64,000 bases of DNA from Lachnospiraceae bacterium AC2031 (GCA_000687975.1 JIAB01000001.1:1240001-1304000); one strand, 5' to 3'; counted from the stretch's first letter, positions 40,148 to 51,507 are shown. Numbers and translations are program-made. Notes: generated by a model not told the origin, from the sequence alone.

Positions 40148-40717
40148 TTAGGAAAGCCACTCAACCTTTCCTGTTTCTATATCATATACCGCTCCCAGAA
40201 CATCAAGCTCCCCGTCCTCAATGTCTGGATGGTCTCTAAATGCCTTTTCGATGATATTCACACCATGCTTTACATTTAGCACCGTCGCCTTATAGTCATC
40301 CGTTTCTGAACCTATAGCCTCTGTAATATCATCAATTATATATTTGATGAATTTATCTGTTCCGCCATGTGCTTGCTGAGCAGCAGATATTGCGCCGCAC
40401 TTAGTATGTCCCAGCATCACGATCACATTTGCATCCAGATGTGAAAATGCATACTCGATACTTCCCAGCTGGTGATTATCCAGCACATTGCCCGCTACAC
40501 GGATAACGAAAAGTTCGCCAATTCCCGCAGAAAAGATTGCATCCGGAATAACTCTCGAGTCCGAGCAAGTAATAACTATGGCATAGGGATGCTGACCTTC
40601 CCTGGCTGTCTTCTGACGGATTGGAAGCGACACATCACCTGCATTCTGATTCTCTTCAACGTAGATATCATTTCCCTTTATAAGTCGTTCAAGAACCTTC
40701 TCATTTTCTTTATTCAT
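40148..40717 (-). CDS. Beta-class carbonic anhydrase
   Basis: 189 residues from MNKENEKVLERL; GGGGGGAG is directly upstream. Zinc ligands: Cys and Asp/Arg dyad in ITCSDSRV (~52), then His and Cys in MLGHTKCGA (~108-111). Converts CO2 and bicarbonate, useful to carboxylating anaerobes. The longer frame with a basic N-terminus (ITKTRRKLAG) is rejected because it covers the ribosome site. Confidence 0.93.
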   Translation of the reverse strand: MNKENEKVLERLIKGNDIYVEENQNAGDVSLPIRQKTAREGQHPYAIVITCSDSRVIPDAIFSAGIGELFVIRVAGNVLDNHQLGSIEYAFSHLDANVIVMLGHTKCGAISAAQQAHGGTDKFIKYIIDDITEAIGSETDDYKATVLNVKHGVNIIEKAFRDHPDIEDGELDVLGAVYDIETGKVEWLS

Positions 40718-40884
40718 ACTCCCCCCTGGTCTCGCACCTGCGAGTTTTCTTCGTGTTTTTGTAATGAACATTTACATTTTACCATATAGCATTCAGAACA
40801 GTCTATTCAATAACGCATTCAGATGTTATAATTATCATGTATTGTTATGTAATGTTTTATACCGTTATATTATGGGAGGTTAAA

Positions 40885-41334
40885 ATGGTACAGAAGATTG
40901 AGGTAAACATTAAGAAGATCAACCCAAATGCAGTCACCCCAACTTATGGCAGTGACTTTGCTGCAGGCGCTGACTTACACGCTTGTCTCTTTGCTCCTGT
41001 AACAGTGGAGCCAGGGCAGACATTTCTCGTAAAGACAGGAATCACTATGGAAATCCCTGAGGGATATGTGGGACTTATCTATGCAAGAAGCGGTCTTGCT
41101 ACAAAAAGGGGACTGGCACCAGCTAACAAAGTAGGAGTGATCGATTCCGATTACAGGGGCGAGATTATGGTATCACTTTATAACCAGTCAGACATTCCGC
41201 AAAAGATCGAGCCAGGTGAAAGGGTTGCTCAGATCGTTATAGCACCATATTTCCAGGGTGTGTTTAACGAAGTGGAGGAGCTTTCCGACACCGTAAGAGG
41301 TGAAGGTGGTTTCGGTTCAACAGGAACTATGTAG
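40885..41334 (+). CDS. dut: dUTP diphosphatase
   Basis: 149 residues from MVQKIEVNIKK after GGGAGG. Trimeric dUTPase motifs are in order: GADLHA (I), ARSGLATKRGL (II), GVIDSDYRGEIMV (III), GERVAQIVI (IV) and RGEGGFGSTG (V). Removes dUTP and supplies dUMP for dTMP. One of only two plus-strand genes. A TATAAT lies at 40824-40832 upstream but its -35 is poor. Confidence 0.97.
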   Translation: MVQKIEVNIKKINPNAVTPTYGSDFAAGADLHACLFAPVTVEPGQTFLVKTGITMEIPEGYVGLIYARSGLATKRGLAPANKVGVIDSDYRGEIMVSLYNQSDIPQKIEPGERVAQIVIAPYFQGVFNEVEELSDTVRGEGGFGSTGTM

Positions 41335-41346
41335 GATAAAAGAAAA

Positions 41347-41393
41347 GGACGGTTCTGAGTCTTTCAAATAAGACACAGGCCGTCCGTTTTTTT
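41347..41393 (+). terminator. Bidirectional terminator between dut and prsA-like gene
   Basis: GGACGG...CCGTCC with inner TTCTG/CAGG pairing, then TTTTTTT; the opposite strand ends in TTTTCTTTT, so it can serve both convergent genes. Confidence 0.9.
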
Positions 41394-42465
41394 AAAACTT
41401 TATCTGATCATAAAGATCAAAATCTACAGATTTTTCGTAAGAATAATTTGCATCAATCTTAGGAAGCCACTCTGCATAAATCTCTTCCATATAGGAATTC
41501 TTCTTTGTCTTTATAATATCCAGCTTATGCTGATCTGTGGCATCTCTATCTGTCAGTTCTTTCATATAGAATATATGATATCCATACTCTGACTCAGTAA
41601 CCAGACTGTAAGAGCCATCCTCAAGTCCATAGAGGCTGTCGCATATATCCTTTCCATAGATAGACTCAATCTCTGAAGGAGTCATAGTATAATATGCAGA
41701 ATTCTTCAGTCCGTAATATTCAGCAAGTCCTTCAATATTCATACTATTAGACTTTTTAGAAGAAGTACCGTCATTCGTATTACTCTCTATAGGATTGATC
41801 AGTGTGTTATATGCCTGAAGCGCTCTATCATACTGAGCAGCCTTTTCATCCTCAGAGAACTGAGTTACATCACCACTGGAAGCAACCGCATAGCACTCAA
41901 AGTATAGATCGTAAAATGTGGTCTCACGGGCTTCCTCATCCGAAACCTCCAGCTCAGCATCACCGATTATCTCGTCATACACGCGCCTTGCGATGGCATT
42001 TTCCTCCATCACCTTCTGCACTGTTTCATAATCAAGCTCCATATTTTTCAACTGTTCATCTGTCAGCTTCTCATAGAAGTTATCAGTTGTTCTAAGCACC
42101 TCACTCATCTCATCATCAGAGAGGGCCACCTTGTATTCCGACGCCATCTTCTTCAGCATCTTCACGTGAATTATTGTTTCGATAATATCGCGTCTAGTAA
42201 CATCTTCCATATTTGCAGTAGCATCTCTGCCTACAGATATGTCCGTGCCCCAGATCTCGCTTCCGTATACCGACTCATAATCCTCAATCACTGTATTGGC
42301 ATAAAGATAAACCTCGCCAAGAGTTATATCTTCACCAGCAAAACTCAGCACCACATTCTTTCCACTGATAATGGTATCCTGTTCTCCACAGGCTGTGAGT
42401 GAAAAGATAAATGTCATCACCAGCACTACTGATATTAAGTTCTTAATCTTCTTTACTACGTTCAT
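41392..42465 (-). CDS. PrsA/SurA-like lipoprotein foldase
   Basis: 357 residues. Lipobox SLTAC (Cys 26) predicts a lipoprotein. A SurA-type N-terminal helical domain (~40-180) leads into a C-terminal segment with GLEDGSYSLVTESEYGYHIF, a degenerate parvulin signature. Proposed extracytoplasmic chaperone/PPIase. The parvulin core is short, so enzymatic activity is uncertain. RBS AAGGAT; 19 bases downstream of mfd. Confidence 0.78.
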   Translation of the reverse strand: MNVVKKIKNLISVVLVMTFIFSLTACGEQDTIISGKNVVLSFAGEDITLGEVYLYANTVIEDYESVYGSEIWGTDISVGRDATANMEDVTRRDIIETIIHVKMLKKMASEYKVALSDDEMSEVLRTTDNFYEKLTDEQLKNMELDYETVQKVMEENAIARRVYDEIIGDAELEVSDEEARETTFYDLYFECYAVASSGDVTQFSEDEKAAQYDRALQAYNTLINPIESNTNDGTSSKKSNSMNIEGLAEYYGLKNSAYYTMTPSEIESIYGKDICDSLYGLEDGSYSLVTESEYGYHIFYMKELTDRDATDQHKLDIIKTKKNSYMEEIYAEWLPKIDANYSYEKSVDFDLYDQIKF

Positions 42466-42484
42466 TACTTATCCTTACAGCCCG

Positions 42485-45400
42485 TTATTTAGAGCTCTCT
42501 TTGATGACAAGCATCTCATATATATTAGTTAGTACATCTTCGATACTATCTAGCATTGAATCCTGGATCAGACTGGAGGTCTTAACCGCAAAGCCAGATT
42601 CCTTCGCTTTAATGATCCTGATATCCTTCTTGTACTTCTTCATAAACTGAGGAATCTTTGCGATATCAAGCTTCGCTCCATCCCTTATGATATATTCAAC
42701 GCATCCATTTCTATATCTGAGAAATGTTATATAAGCCTTATGTGCTTCGGACTTAAGCAGTGCAACCCTCATAAGTCGCTGCATTGGCTTTGGAACATCT
42801 CCAAAACGGTCCACCGCCTCTGCCTCAATATCAGCTATATCATCCTCAGTCTCGATTCTTGATATACGCTTATAAAGCTCAAGCTTTAAGTATTCATTTC
42901 GCACATATTCATCAGGAATATACGCATCAACAGGAAGATCCAGCATCGTGTCAAAGTCTTCAGGAGTTTCATCTCCCAGCTTTGCCTTGATGGACTGATT
43001 AAGCATCTTAACATATAGATCATAACCAATCTCTTCCATATGTCCAGACTGACTGCTTCCGAGAACGTTACCCGCTCCACGGATTTCCAGATCCTTCATC
43101 GATATTTTATAGCCAGAGCCCAGTTCTGTAAACTCCCTAATCGCAGACAGCCTCTTCTCGGCCACCTCGTTTATCATCTTATCCCTGCGATACATCAGGA
43201 AAGCATAGCTCTGTCTGTCGGATCGACCTACACGACCTCTTAACTGATAAAGCTGTGCAAGTCCAAAGTTCTCTGCGTTATGAATGATGATCGTATTAAC
43301 ATTTGGAATATCAAGTCCAGTCTCAATGATAGTTGTAGATACGAGCACATCTATGTCCTTATTGATGAACTCGTGCATGATATCCTCAAGCTCTCGCTCA
43401 CGCATCTTTCCATGTGCAAACTCAACTCTTGCATCAGGAAGAAGGCTGCGAAGTTCCAGAGTTATTCTCTCTATATCATCCACTCGGTTGTATACATAGT
43501 AAACCTGACCCTTTCGGGCAAGCTCACGAGATATAGCCTCCTTGACTATCTCCTTATCATACTCCATAACGTATGTCTGGATAGGACGTCTATCAACCGG
43601 TGGCTCCTCCAGAAGACTCATATCTCTGATTCCTATAAGGCTCATATGAAGTGTTCTAGGAATAGGCGTAGCTGTAAGAGTCAAAACATCAACTGTATTC
43701 TTCAGCTGCTTGATAGTCTCCTTATGCTTTACACCGAAACGCTGTTCCTCATCTATGATGAGAAGTCCCAGTGCTTTATAACCCACATCCTTTGAAAGAA
43801 GTCTGTGAGTACCTATTACAATATCAACCTCACCCGACTTAAGTCCGGCAAGTATTTCTTTGGCTTCTTTTGCCGAGCAGAATCTAGACAGAACTCTGAC
43901 TGATATCGGATAGTTCTTCATTCTCTCGCAGAACGTCTCATAATGCTGCTCCGCCAGGATTGTAGTTGGAACAAGATATGCTACCTGCTTACCATCCTGC
44001 ACTGCTTTAAATGCTGCTCTGATGGCAACCTCGGTCTTACCAAATCCAACGTCACCACAGATAAGACGATCCATGATACGTTCGCTCTCCATATCGCGCT
44101 TCGTATCCGCTATAGCAGTGAACTGATCCGGAGTCTCCTCATATGGGAACAGCTCCTCAAACTCCTTCTGCCACTCTGTATCCTCAGAGAATGCATAACC
44201 CTTCTTATTCTGTCTTATAGCATAGAGATCAATAAGCTCCTGAGCCATATCATCAATATGAAGCTTAACTCTCTCACGAACCTTCTGCCACTCGCTGCCG
44301 CCCAGCTTATTAAGCTTCGGCTTTCTCGCATCCTTGCTGGCATACTTTCCAATAAGACTCAGCTGCTCAACCGGAATAAAGAGCTTGCCGCTGCCAGCAT
44401 AATCTATATGAATATAATCTCTTTCTCTGCTGTCACCAGTACGAACCTTCTCGATACCGCGATAGATACCGATACCGTGACGCTCGTGCACAACATAATC
44501 ACCAACACCTATCTCATCGATAGAGTTGATTCTCTCGCCCTCATACTTTGCCTTAAGCTTCTTACGTTTCTTTCCACTGTGAGTAGCACCAAAGATACTG
44601 CTCTCACAAATACACACCAGCTTAATAGCAGGAATATAAAAGCTTTCATCCAGGTTACCAGTTGTAACCATTACCTCCCTAGGCTGCAGAACCCTTGATC
44701 TGCTGGCCGAGAAAAAGCAAGGCAGTTCCTCGTCCATAAAGGACTGTGCCAGTCTCTTCGCCCTTGTCTGGGATGGGGATACAATCAGTACTGAATAATC
44801 ATCCTTACGCCACTTCTGAATCTCCCCGATAAGGCGCGTAACATTTCCCTGATAAGGCTCAACACCTTTACTTTCAAATGGAATCGACACCTTTGGCGTG
44901 ATTCGAGATGTACTCGGAAGAAACTCTGACATCATTACCGTCTTCATTCCAGCAAGACGGTCCAGCGTCAGTTCATCACTGAAAAGAACATCAGCCTGTC
45001 CAGGTAGGATATAACCACTCTCAAGACGTGCCGACATGGATATCTCAAACTCACGGGTATGAGCAGCTGCACGCTCCTCAACCTTAGTTATCTCATCAAT
45101 AAAGACTGGAGTATCCTCTGGCAGATAATCGAGAAATGATACTGTATCACTGAAGAAGTAGGTTACCAGACTGTCCAGACCGGTAGTAGAGTTGTACTCC
45201 ATAACCTCTTCTTTAACATGATTGATATATGACTTAAGTCGTGCATAAGCTTCAGTCTGGAAGCTCTTCTTAAAGGCCTCACAAACCTTCTCGCCTTCTG
45301 CCTCAATAGCATCAATACCTCGTCTTATACGAGCAAGACTTAGTACATATTCACTACTAGGTAGTATATCGAAACTATCTACTGACTCAATAGACCTCTG

Positions 45401-46018
45401 AGTACTCTCATCAAAGTATCTGATAGATTCTATCTCATCACCGAAGAACTCAACACGACATGGGCACTCTTCCGTGAGGGGGTATATATCAATAATTCCT
45501 CCTCGAACAGAAAACTGCCCTCTAGATTCAACAACAGTTACATTTTCATATCCCAGCATAACGAGACGACGTTTTACTTCGTCCATCTCCATCTCTTCGC
45601 CAACAGACAGTGTAAATGCATGCCTTCTAAAATACTTCATATCTGGCAGCCTGTCCATAAGTCCATCAACGGTGGTTATGATAACTGTACGTTCTTTTCT
45701 ATATATTCTTTTTAGGATTTCCAGTCTCTTAGCTGAAGTCAGATTACCGTGAACATCTGCATAGTAGAACAGCGCATCCTTCGCAGGATAAAGATATACA
45801 TCTCTATCCAGGAATTTATAATCCTGATACAGCTTATCTGCTCTGGCTCTGTCGTAGGTAACAACTAATGTAAACAGCTGATCCCCGCGAAGCGCCTCCA
45901 TGACCAGCGGTTCAACACATCTGTTAAGCCCGAATATAGCTGCAGGAGTCTGTCCCTTCTTGTCACATAATCTTGATATTTCAGCACTTTCCCTGACTGG
46001 TTTTACAAGTGCGTCCAT
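42485..46018 (-). CDS. mfd: Transcription-repair coupling factor Mfd
   Basis: 1177 residues, full length. N-terminal UvrB-homology part, RNA polymerase interaction domain ([17 protein letters not shown], ~505), helicase motor with GDVGFGKTE (~655), DEEQRFGV (~750), TATPIPRTL, and [14 protein letters not shown] (~905), and a C-terminal TRCF domain. It removes stalled polymerase and recruits UvrA. AAGGAAGG ribosome site. Part of glmU-like/pth/mfd/prsA-like run. Confidence 0.98.
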   Translation of the reverse strand: MDALVKPVRESAEISRLCDKKGQTPAAIFGLNRCVEPLVMEALRGDQLFTLVVTYDRARADKLYQDYKFLDRDVYLYPAKDALFYYADVHGNLTSAKRLEILKRIYRKERTVIITTVDGLMDRLPDMKYFRRHAFTLSVGEEMEMDEVKRRLVMLGYENVTVVESRGQFSVRGGIIDIYPLTEECPCRVEFFGDEIESIRYFDESTQRSIESVDSFDILPSSEYVLSLARIRRGIDAIEAEGEKVCEAFKKSFQTEAYARLKSYINHVKEEVMEYNSTTGLDSLVTYFFSDTVSFLDYLPEDTPVFIDEITKVEERAAAHTREFEISMSARLESGYILPGQADVLFSDELTLDRLAGMKTVMMSEFLPSTSRITPKVSIPFESKGVEPYQGNVTRLIGEIQKWRKDDYSVLIVSPSQTRAKRLAQSFMDEELPCFFSASRSRVLQPREVMVTTGNLDESFYIPAIKLVCICESSIFGATHSGKKRKKLKAKYEGERINSIDEIGVGDYVVHERHGIGIYRGIEKVRTGDSRERDYIHIDYAGSGKLFIPVEQLSLIGKYASKDARKPKLNKLGGSEWQKVRERVKLHIDDMAQELIDLYAIRQNKKGYAFSEDTEWQKEFEELFPYEETPDQFTAIADTKRDMESERIMDRLICGDVGFGKTEVAIRAAFKAVQDGKQVAYLVPTTILAEQHYETFCERMKNYPISVRVLSRFCSAKEAKEILAGLKSGEVDIVIGTHRLLSKDVGYKALGLLIIDEEQRFGVKHKETIKQLKNTVDVLTLTATPIPRTLHMSLIGIRDMSLLEEPPVDRRPIQTYVMEYDKEIVKEAISRELARKGQVYYVYNRVDDIERITLELRSLLPDARVEFAHGKMRERELEDIMHEFINKDIDVLVSTTIIETGLDIPNVNTIIIHNAENFGLAQLYQLRGRVGRSDRQSYAFLMYRRDKMINEVAEKRLSAIREFTELGSGYKISMKDLEIRGAGNVLGSSQSGHMEEIGYDLYVKMLNQSIKAKLGDETPEDFDTMLDLPVDAYIPDEYVRNEYLKLELYKRISRIETEDDIADIEAEAVDRFGDVPKPMQRLMRVALLKSEAHKAYITFLRYRNGCVEYIIRDGAKLDIAKIPQFMKKYKKDIRIIKAKESGFAVKTSSLIQDSMLDSIEDVLTNIYEMLVIKESSK

Positions 46019-46051
46019 ACACCTTCCTTTATGGATTCCTTACCCAGAATC

Positions 46052-46609
46052 CTAATTAAAATGGTTCATGGCTAAATCAGCGCCATCCTCCACAATTGCT
46101 GTTACTGCATCAACAGCCTTTTCGACTGTCTCACGAAGTAGTGGGAGTTCTTCCTTAGGAAATCTTCCCAGCACATAATCCGCAAGGTCCCAATCCACCG
46201 GCTTATGGCCGATTCCAACCTTTACTCTATCAAACTCCTCAGTACCAAGACAGGAAATGATACTCTTGATTCCATTATGTCCGCCAGCACTGCCCTGCTT
46301 CCTGATACGAATCCTTCCAACATCAAGATCTGTATCGTCATATATGACTATAACATCCTCAGCAGTACATTTATAAAAATGGACCAGCTCCTGAACTGCA
46401 TCACCGCTAAGATTCATGTAGGTCTGTGGCATAGCAAGAACCACTTTCTCCCCACCAATGACACCATGACCAGTAAGAGCCTTACATTCCTTCTTGTTGA
46501 TAGGAATATTATACTTATCTGATATTCCAGTCAGCACCGAGAAACCAGTATTATGACGCGTTCCAGCGTATTTAAGACCTGGATTTCCAAGTCCGACTAT
46601 TATCTTCAT
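46052..46609 (-). CDS. pth: Peptidyl-tRNA hydrolase
   Basis: 185 residues. GLGNPGLKYAGTRHNTGF contains the catalytic His; DDTDLDVGRIRIRKQGSAGG and HNGIKSIISCLG complete the site. Recycles peptidyl-tRNA dropped by ribosomes. It starts 3 bases after the preceding gene, whose end supplies AGGAAAG. Confidence 0.98.
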   Translation of the reverse strand: MKIIVGLGNPGLKYAGTRHNTGFSVLTGISDKYNIPINKKECKALTGHGVIGGEKVVLAMPQTYMNLSGDAVQELVHFYKCTAEDVIVIYDDTDLDVGRIRIRKQGSAGGHNGIKSIISCLGTEEFDRVKVGIGHKPVDWDLADYVLGRFPKEELPLLRETVEKAVDAVTAIVEDGADLAMNHFN

Positions 46610-46612
46610 AGT

Positions 46613-47344
46613 TTACTGTCTTTCCTTCATTATCTCTTCAGCTGTAGCAAGCTGCTCGAGAGTATTTACACCAAGAATCTCATTTATATCTTCTACAGGA
46701 AGAGCATTTATCTTAAGACCAGCATTCTTGATTATTGAAACTGTATCTGTCAGATAGTACTCACCCTGAGCATTATCATTTGTAAGCATGCCAAGACTTG
46801 CTGTAAGAGCCTCAGCATTAAATACATACATACCAGAATTGATTTCTTTTGTAAGAAGTTCTTCTTCGGTACAATCCTTATGTTCAACTATCTTAATAAA
46901 GTTTCCTTCAGAGTCTCTGATGATCCTTCCGTAACCAGTTGGGTCATCCAGAATAGCTGAAAGAACTGTGACTCCATTTGACGCTTTCTTATGTGCATCA
47001 TAGAGCTTCTTTATTGTATCAGCAGTAATAAGTGGGGAATCTCCGCAAAGAACTACCACATCACCTTCGCTGCCAATAAGTGGAGCGGCACATTTAACTG
47101 CATGTCCTGTACCTAACTGTTCGTGCTGTTCAGCAAACTGAACGACATCAACTATCTCGCGCTTAACAAGCTGTCCCTGATATCCTACTATTACTATTAC
47201 GTCTGTAGCCCCAGCATCCTTTGCCGCCTGAATGGTATAGTGAACCATAGGCTTATCACACACCTTGTGAAGAACCTTTGGCAGATCTGAATGCATTCGT
47301 GTTCCCTTGCCAGCAGCAAGTATAACAGCCTTGAACTTATCCAT
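46613..47344 (-). CDS. GlmU-like uridylyltransferase without acetyltransferase domain
   Basis: 243 residues. ILAAGKGTRMHSDLPKVLHKV is the GlmU pyrophosphorylase signature, followed by GYQGQLV, EQLGTGHAVKCA, CGDSPLI and DDPTGYGRI. GlmU normally has ~455 residues, with a left-handed beta-helix acetyltransferase half. Here the protein stops after the nucleotidyltransferase (ending LATAEEIMKERQ) and pth follows at once. Either GlcN-1-P acetylation is carried out by another protein, or this enzyme makes a different UDP-sugar. RBS GAGGAG. Confidence 0.85.
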   Translation of the reverse strand: MDKFKAVILAAGKGTRMHSDLPKVLHKVCDKPMVHYTIQAAKDAGATDVIVIVGYQGQLVKREIVDVVQFAEQHEQLGTGHAVKCAAPLIGSEGDVVVLCGDSPLITADTIKKLYDAHKKASNGVTVLSAILDDPTGYGRIIRDSEGNFIKIVEHKDCTEEELLTKEINSGMYVFNAEALTASLGMLTNDNAQGEYYLTDTVSIIKNAGLKINALPVEDINEILGVNTLEQLATAEEIMKERQ

Positions 47345-47411
47345 GTAATTTCAACTCCTCTAAAATATTGTTCGTTACTTTTGCTCGGGTGATTATATCA
47401 CAACTGTTTAG

Positions 47412-47444
47412 CAAAAACAAGGCAGAGGTTTTACCCTCTGCCTC
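47412..47444 (-). terminator. Terminator after spoVG
   Basis: GGCAGAGG-GTAAAA-CCTCTGCC followed by TTGTTTTTGC. Confidence 0.88.
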
Positions 47445-47547
47445 GCGTATAATTTGAACATAAACTCTATTAAATTGTGGAATAATTCGACTGGCTTTTT
47501 CACCGTACACGCGCGCTCTCGCACCTGCCAGCCACCCCTATTCAGTT

Positions 47548-47820
47548 TTATTCACCAATATCTTCCAGCGGAGTTTCTTCATATTTAGCAAGAATCAGAT
47601 CCTGAATCTTTGTTCTTGTCTCTGAATTAATTGGATGAGCAATATCTCTATACTCTCCATCAGCCGACTTACGACTAGGCATCGCTATAAACAATCCCTT
47701 ATCTCCCTCTATAACCTTGATATCATGAATAACGAACTCATTATCAATGGTAATAGATACTACTGCCTTCATCTTGCCATCTTTCGCTACTCTTCTTACT
47801 CTAACATCTGTAATTTCCAT
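47548..47820 (-). CDS. spoVG: SpoVG family regulator
   Basis: 90 residues. [29 protein letters not shown] and [20 protein letters not shown] are nearly invariant SpoVG lines. In Firmicutes it binds nucleic acid and affects septation, capsule and sporulation genes; it is also present in non-sporulating species. TTGGAGG ribosome site. It sits between glgD and the glmU-like gene, as in many Clostridia. Confidence 0.97.
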   Translation of the reverse strand: MEITDVRVRRVAKDGKMKAVVSITIDNEFVIHDIKVIEGDKGLFIAMPSRKSADGEYRDIAHPINSETRTKIQDLILAKYEETPLEDIGE

Positions 47821-47857
47821 ATGCTGTAACCTCCAAATAAAATACCTTTAATAGTCT

Positions 47858-48982
47858 TTATAGTGTATATCTAAAGCTCTTCTCTATGACTATCTTTGGA
47901 CTATCTGCCTCACCGGTGTGAACTGTGTTAGCCTTGATAGTATCTCTACTCTCTACTATACAATTCTCGATGTAGCAATTGTCACCGATATGTACATCAT
48001 TCAAGATGATAGAGTTCTTGATTACACAATTATTTCCAACATAAACCTTCTTAAACAGCACCGAATTCTCTACTGAGCCGTTGATGATACATCCGCTAGC
48101 TATAAGTGAATTGGATGTTACTGCATCTCCATTAAACTTTGCTGGTGGAAGGTCTTCTACTTTCGTATAAACTCCAGGAGCTGTACGGAAGAAATGGTTT
48201 CTGACCTCCGCATTAAGGAAGTCCATATTCGTCCTGTAGTAGGAATCTATAGAACCAATGTTTCTCCAATAGGAATCCAGATTATATGCGTTTATACGCT
48301 TGACATTCTTATATCTGATAAGTATGTCCTTAACGAAATCCGTTCTTCCTTCAGCGGCACAAGTCTCAAGAAGTTCAATCAGCTGACGGCGTCTAACTAC
48401 GTACACGCCTATTGATGCTGTGCTGGTCTCGGCAACCAGTGGCTTCTCTTCGAAGTCGAGTACTCTACCGTTATCACCGACTTTTACAACACCAAATCTG
48501 GATATATCATCCTCATCAGCGCGAATCTCCTTAGTCACAATCGTGATGTCCGCATTCTTGGCTATATGATCCTCCAGGACCTTGTTGTAATCCATCTTAT
48601 ACACACCATCGCCTGATGCAATAACTACATAAGGCTCATGTGCATCCTTGAGGAATCCAATGTTCTGATACAGCGCATCTGCTGTACCCTTATACCAATA
48701 GCTGTTAGTTGCTGTGATGGTAGGTGTGAAGATATACAGTCCGCCCTGCTTTCTTCCAAAATCCCACCACTTTGATGAGTTAAGATGCTCATTCAGTGAT
48801 CTGGAATTATACTGAGTATAAACCGCTACCTTCTGAATATGTGAGTTCGACATATTCGACAGTGAGAAATCTATAGCTCTATAGCAGCCTGCCATCGGCA
48901 TAGCGGCTGTAGCTCTTTTTGCTGAGAGATCTCCCATACGACTGCTGTTACCACCTGCTAGAATTATACCTATCGCTCTCAT
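47858..48982 (-). CDS. glgD: GlgD, regulatory ADP-glucose pyrophosphorylase subunit
   Basis: 374 residues from MRAIGIILAGGNSSRMG, directly after the glgC stop (TAATATG); a GTG start three codons earlier would overlap. Nucleotidyltransferase fold plus C-terminal beta-helix. The catalytic pocket is degenerate versus GlgC (SGDGVYKMDY, and the N-terminal signature lacks RLxxLT), as in known GlgD proteins, which work as heteromers with GlgC in Firmicutes. Confidence 0.94.
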   Translation of the reverse strand: MRAIGIILAGGNSSRMGDLSAKRATAAMPMAGCYRAIDFSLSNMSNSHIQKVAVYTQYNSRSLNEHLNSSKWWDFGRKQGGLYIFTPTITATNSYWYKGTADALYQNIGFLKDAHEPYVVIASGDGVYKMDYNKVLEDHIAKNADITIVTKEIRADEDDISRFGVVKVGDNGRVLDFEEKPLVAETSTASIGVYVVRRRQLIELLETCAAEGRTDFVKDILIRYKNVKRINAYNLDSYWRNIGSIDSYYRTNMDFLNAEVRNHFFRTAPGVYTKVEDLPPAKFNGDAVTSNSLIASGCIINGSVENSVLFKKVYVGNNCVIKNSIILNDVHIGDNCYIENCIVESRDTIKANTVHTGEADSPKIVIEKSFRYTL

Positions 48983-48983
48983 A

Positions 48984-50255
48984 TTACTCACCTGCCTCTC
49001 TAATTATCGAGCCGCCTCCAGGTAGAATTCCATCAGGATAATCATCCAAAGTCGTCTCACCGAGAATAGCAGTATTCTTTCCGATCTTAACACCTTCCGG
49101 AATGACAGAATTCTCTCCAATAGTTACGAGGTCAAATGCGTAAACTGCAGGCTTATAGGTGTTCTCTGCAGACTCACCAACACCAAGTTCAGCGTTCTTT
49201 CCAATCACAACGCCCTCAGCAAGTATAGCCTTGTCGATTATAGCTCCATCACCAATCTCAACATTGTTCATAATGATGGAATCCTTAACAACTGCGCCCT
49301 TGCCTATCTTTACAGCAGAACCAATAACAGACTTTTCAACATTTCCATATATCTCAGTACCTTCACCGATAATACTCTTGGTAACGCTACTGCCTGCTGC
49401 AATATACTGTGGCGGAAGATTGTCGCTCTTGGTATATATTCTCCAGAACTCCTCATAGAGGTTAAACTCTGGAATAATATCAACTAGTTCCATGTTAGAC
49501 TCCCAGTATGATCCGAGAGTTCCAACGTCTTTCCAGTAGCCCTTGTAATCATAAGCTACTATCTTCTTTCCTTCTTCATGGCAAGAAGGGATAACATGCT
49601 TACCAAAGTCACATGAAGGAACATCCTTCATCTCAATAAGCTTATCCTTCAGAAGCTTCCAGTTGAAGATATAGATACCCATTGAAGCCTTGTTGCTTCT
49701 TGGATGCTCTGGTTTCTCTTCAAATTCCTGAATTACACCGTTGTCATCTGTAATAACAACTCCAAATCTGCTAGCTTCCTCTATTGGAACCTGATAGGTT
49801 GCAATAGTTACGTCCGCATGTGAGGACTTGTGGAAATCAAGCATTACCTCGTAATCCATCTTATATATATGGTCGCCTGAAAGAATCAGTACATAATCAG
49901 GATCATAATACTCCATGAACTCCAGGTTCTGGTAGATAGCATTTGCTGTACCAGTGTACCAGGATGTGTTTTCAGTACTCTCATAAGGTGGAAGAACTGT
50001 AACACCTCCGAAGTTTCTATCAAGATCCCACGGCATACCTATACCAATATGCTGATTCAGACGAAGAGGTCTATACTGTGTTAATACACCAACGGTATCA
50101 ACTCCAGAGTTGATGCAGTTACTAAGCGGGAAGTCAATAATCTTATACTTACCACCAAATGCAACCGCAGGTTTTGCAAGCTTCGAGGTGAGCACTCCGA
50201 GTCGAGAGCCCTGACCACCTGCTAAAAGCATTGCGATCATTTCCTTCTTAACCAT
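48984..50255 (-). CDS. glgC: Glucose-1-phosphate adenylyltransferase GlgC
   Basis: 423 residues. [20 protein letters not shown], the substrate line [34 protein letters not shown], and a C-terminal beta-helix of hexapeptides. Makes ADP-glucose, the committed step to glycogen. AAGGAG ribosome site; translationally linked to glgD. Confidence 0.97.
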   Translation of the reverse strand: MVKKEMIAMLLAGGQGSRLGVLTSKLAKPAVAFGGKYKIIDFPLSNCINSGVDTVGVLTQYRPLRLNQHIGIGMPWDLDRNFGGVTVLPPYESTENTSWYTGTANAIYQNLEFMEYYDPDYVLILSGDHIYKMDYEVMLDFHKSSHADVTIATYQVPIEEASRFGVVITDDNGVIQEFEEKPEHPRSNKASMGIYIFNWKLLKDKLIEMKDVPSCDFGKHVIPSCHEEGKKIVAYDYKGYWKDVGTLGSYWESNMELVDIIPEFNLYEEFWRIYTKSDNLPPQYIAAGSSVTKSIIGEGTEIYGNVEKSVIGSAVKIGKGAVVKDSIIMNNVEIGDGAIIDKAILAEGVVIGKNAELGVGESAENTYKPAVYAFDLVTIGENSVIPEGVKIGKNTAILGETTLDDYPDGILPGGGSIIREAGE

Positions 50256-50420
50256 CTTGTTTTGTCTCTCCTTTTAAGTAATAATATTATGTCATTAAGT
50301 AGCCAATAGTATTATAACACTTTTGATGCAATATTGAAACAATAAATTAGATAATTTTACCACCTTTTGTACCATTTTAACACGTCATTTATACATGTTG
50401 CACAAATGACTATGACCAAT

Positions 50421-50460
50421 TAAAATGGCAACCCCTAAATGTTGTTATTCAGGGGTTGCC
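50421..50460 (-). terminator. Terminator-like stem after the SPFH gene
   Basis: GGCAACCCCTGAAT/ATTTAGGGGTTGCC, 14 pairs, followed by only ATTTTAATT, so the U-run is weak. Confidence 0.7.
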
Positions 50461-50506
50461 TCATTGTAAATTATCACTAAATATTCGTTATAAACTCACG
50501 AAAAAC

Positions 50507-51466
50507 TTATTCTTTTCCTGTCTTAATAGCCTCTGTAACAGCTGTTGCAAGACCTGTAATTCCAGCTAAATCTGAAGGAATGATCAGCTTGTTTGCTGGA
50601 CCAGCCGCTGCTCTTTCAAATGCTGAAAGACCCTTAACAGCAATTGTGTTCTGTGTAGGAGCTGCATCATTCATCATCTTAACAGCGTCAGCCTCAGCCT
50701 GCTGTACCTGACGAATAGCCTCTGCATTACCTTGAGCTCTCTGAATAGCTGCTTCACGCTGTGCCTGAGCTTCAAGGATAGCTGCCTGCTTCTTAGCTTC
50801 AGCAGCAAGGATTGTAGCTTCCTTATCAGCTGTAGCACGAAGAATCTTAGCTTCCTTCTCACCTTCTGAAACTGTGATAGCTGCCTGCTTCTCACCTTCA
50901 GCTCTGATGATCTGCTCACGTCTTTCACGCTCTGCCTTCATCTGCTTCTCCATTGACTCCTGGATAGCTGCAGGTGGCATGATGTTCTTAAGCTCTACAC
51001 GGTTAACCTTGATTCCCCAAGGATCTGTTGCTTCATCAAGTGTAGCACGCATCTTTGAGTTAATTGTTTCACGAGATGTAAGTGTCTGGTCAAGTTCCAG
51101 ATCACCGATAATATTACGAAGTGTTGTAGCTGTAAGATTCTCGATAGCAGCAAGAGGATTCTCAACACCATAGCAGTAAAGCTTAGGATCTGTTATCTGG
51201 AAGAAAAGAACTGTATCAATTCTCATTGTAACGTTATCCTTTGTGATAACTGGCTGTGGTGGGAAATCAGCAACCTGCTCTTTAAGAGAAACACGACGAG
51301 CAACCTTGTCGATTACAGGAACCATCATGTGAAGACCAACTCCCCAGGTAGCTGTATAAGTACCAAGACGCTCGATTACATATGCATTTGCCTGTCTAAC
51401 TACACGAAGGCAGCTGCAAAGCATAATAACTGCAATAACTAAAAGTACAATAAATACATATGACAT
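50507..51466 (-). CDS. SPFH/stomatin-family membrane protein
   Basis: 319 residues. One N-terminal membrane helix (YVFIVLLVIAVIMLCSCL), a PHB/SPFH domain (~20-180: VIERLGTYTATWGVGLHMMV, RGYGVEN-like, EIMPPAAIQESMEKQMKAER), and a long Ala/Glu/Gln-rich coiled coil. It forms microdomain scaffolds with NfeD partners in known bacteria. The NfeD gene lies directly upstream in the same operon. AAGGAGG ribosome site. Confidence 0.93.
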   Translation of the reverse strand: MSYVFIVLLVIAVIMLCSCLRVVRQANAYVIERLGTYTATWGVGLHMMVPVIDKVARRVSLKEQVADFPPQPVITKDNVTMRIDTVLFFQITDPKLYCYGVENPLAAIENLTATTLRNIIGDLELDQTLTSRETINSKMRATLDEATDPWGIKVNRVELKNIMPPAAIQESMEKQMKAERERREQIIRAEGEKQAAITVSEGEKEAKILRATADKEATILAAEAKKQAAILEAQAQREAAIQRAQGNAEAIRQVQQAEADAVKMMNDAAPTQNTIAVKGLSAFERAAAGPANKLIIPSDLAGITGLATAVTEAIKTGKE

Positions 51467-51507
51467 AATACTTTAACCTCCTTAGTATTACATATATAAG
51501 TTAACAT

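Noticed and set aside
41802-42095. Plus-strand open frames inside prsA-like, mfd and other minus genes
   Set aside because: All lie antisense to long genes with intact family motifs and lack ribosome sites.
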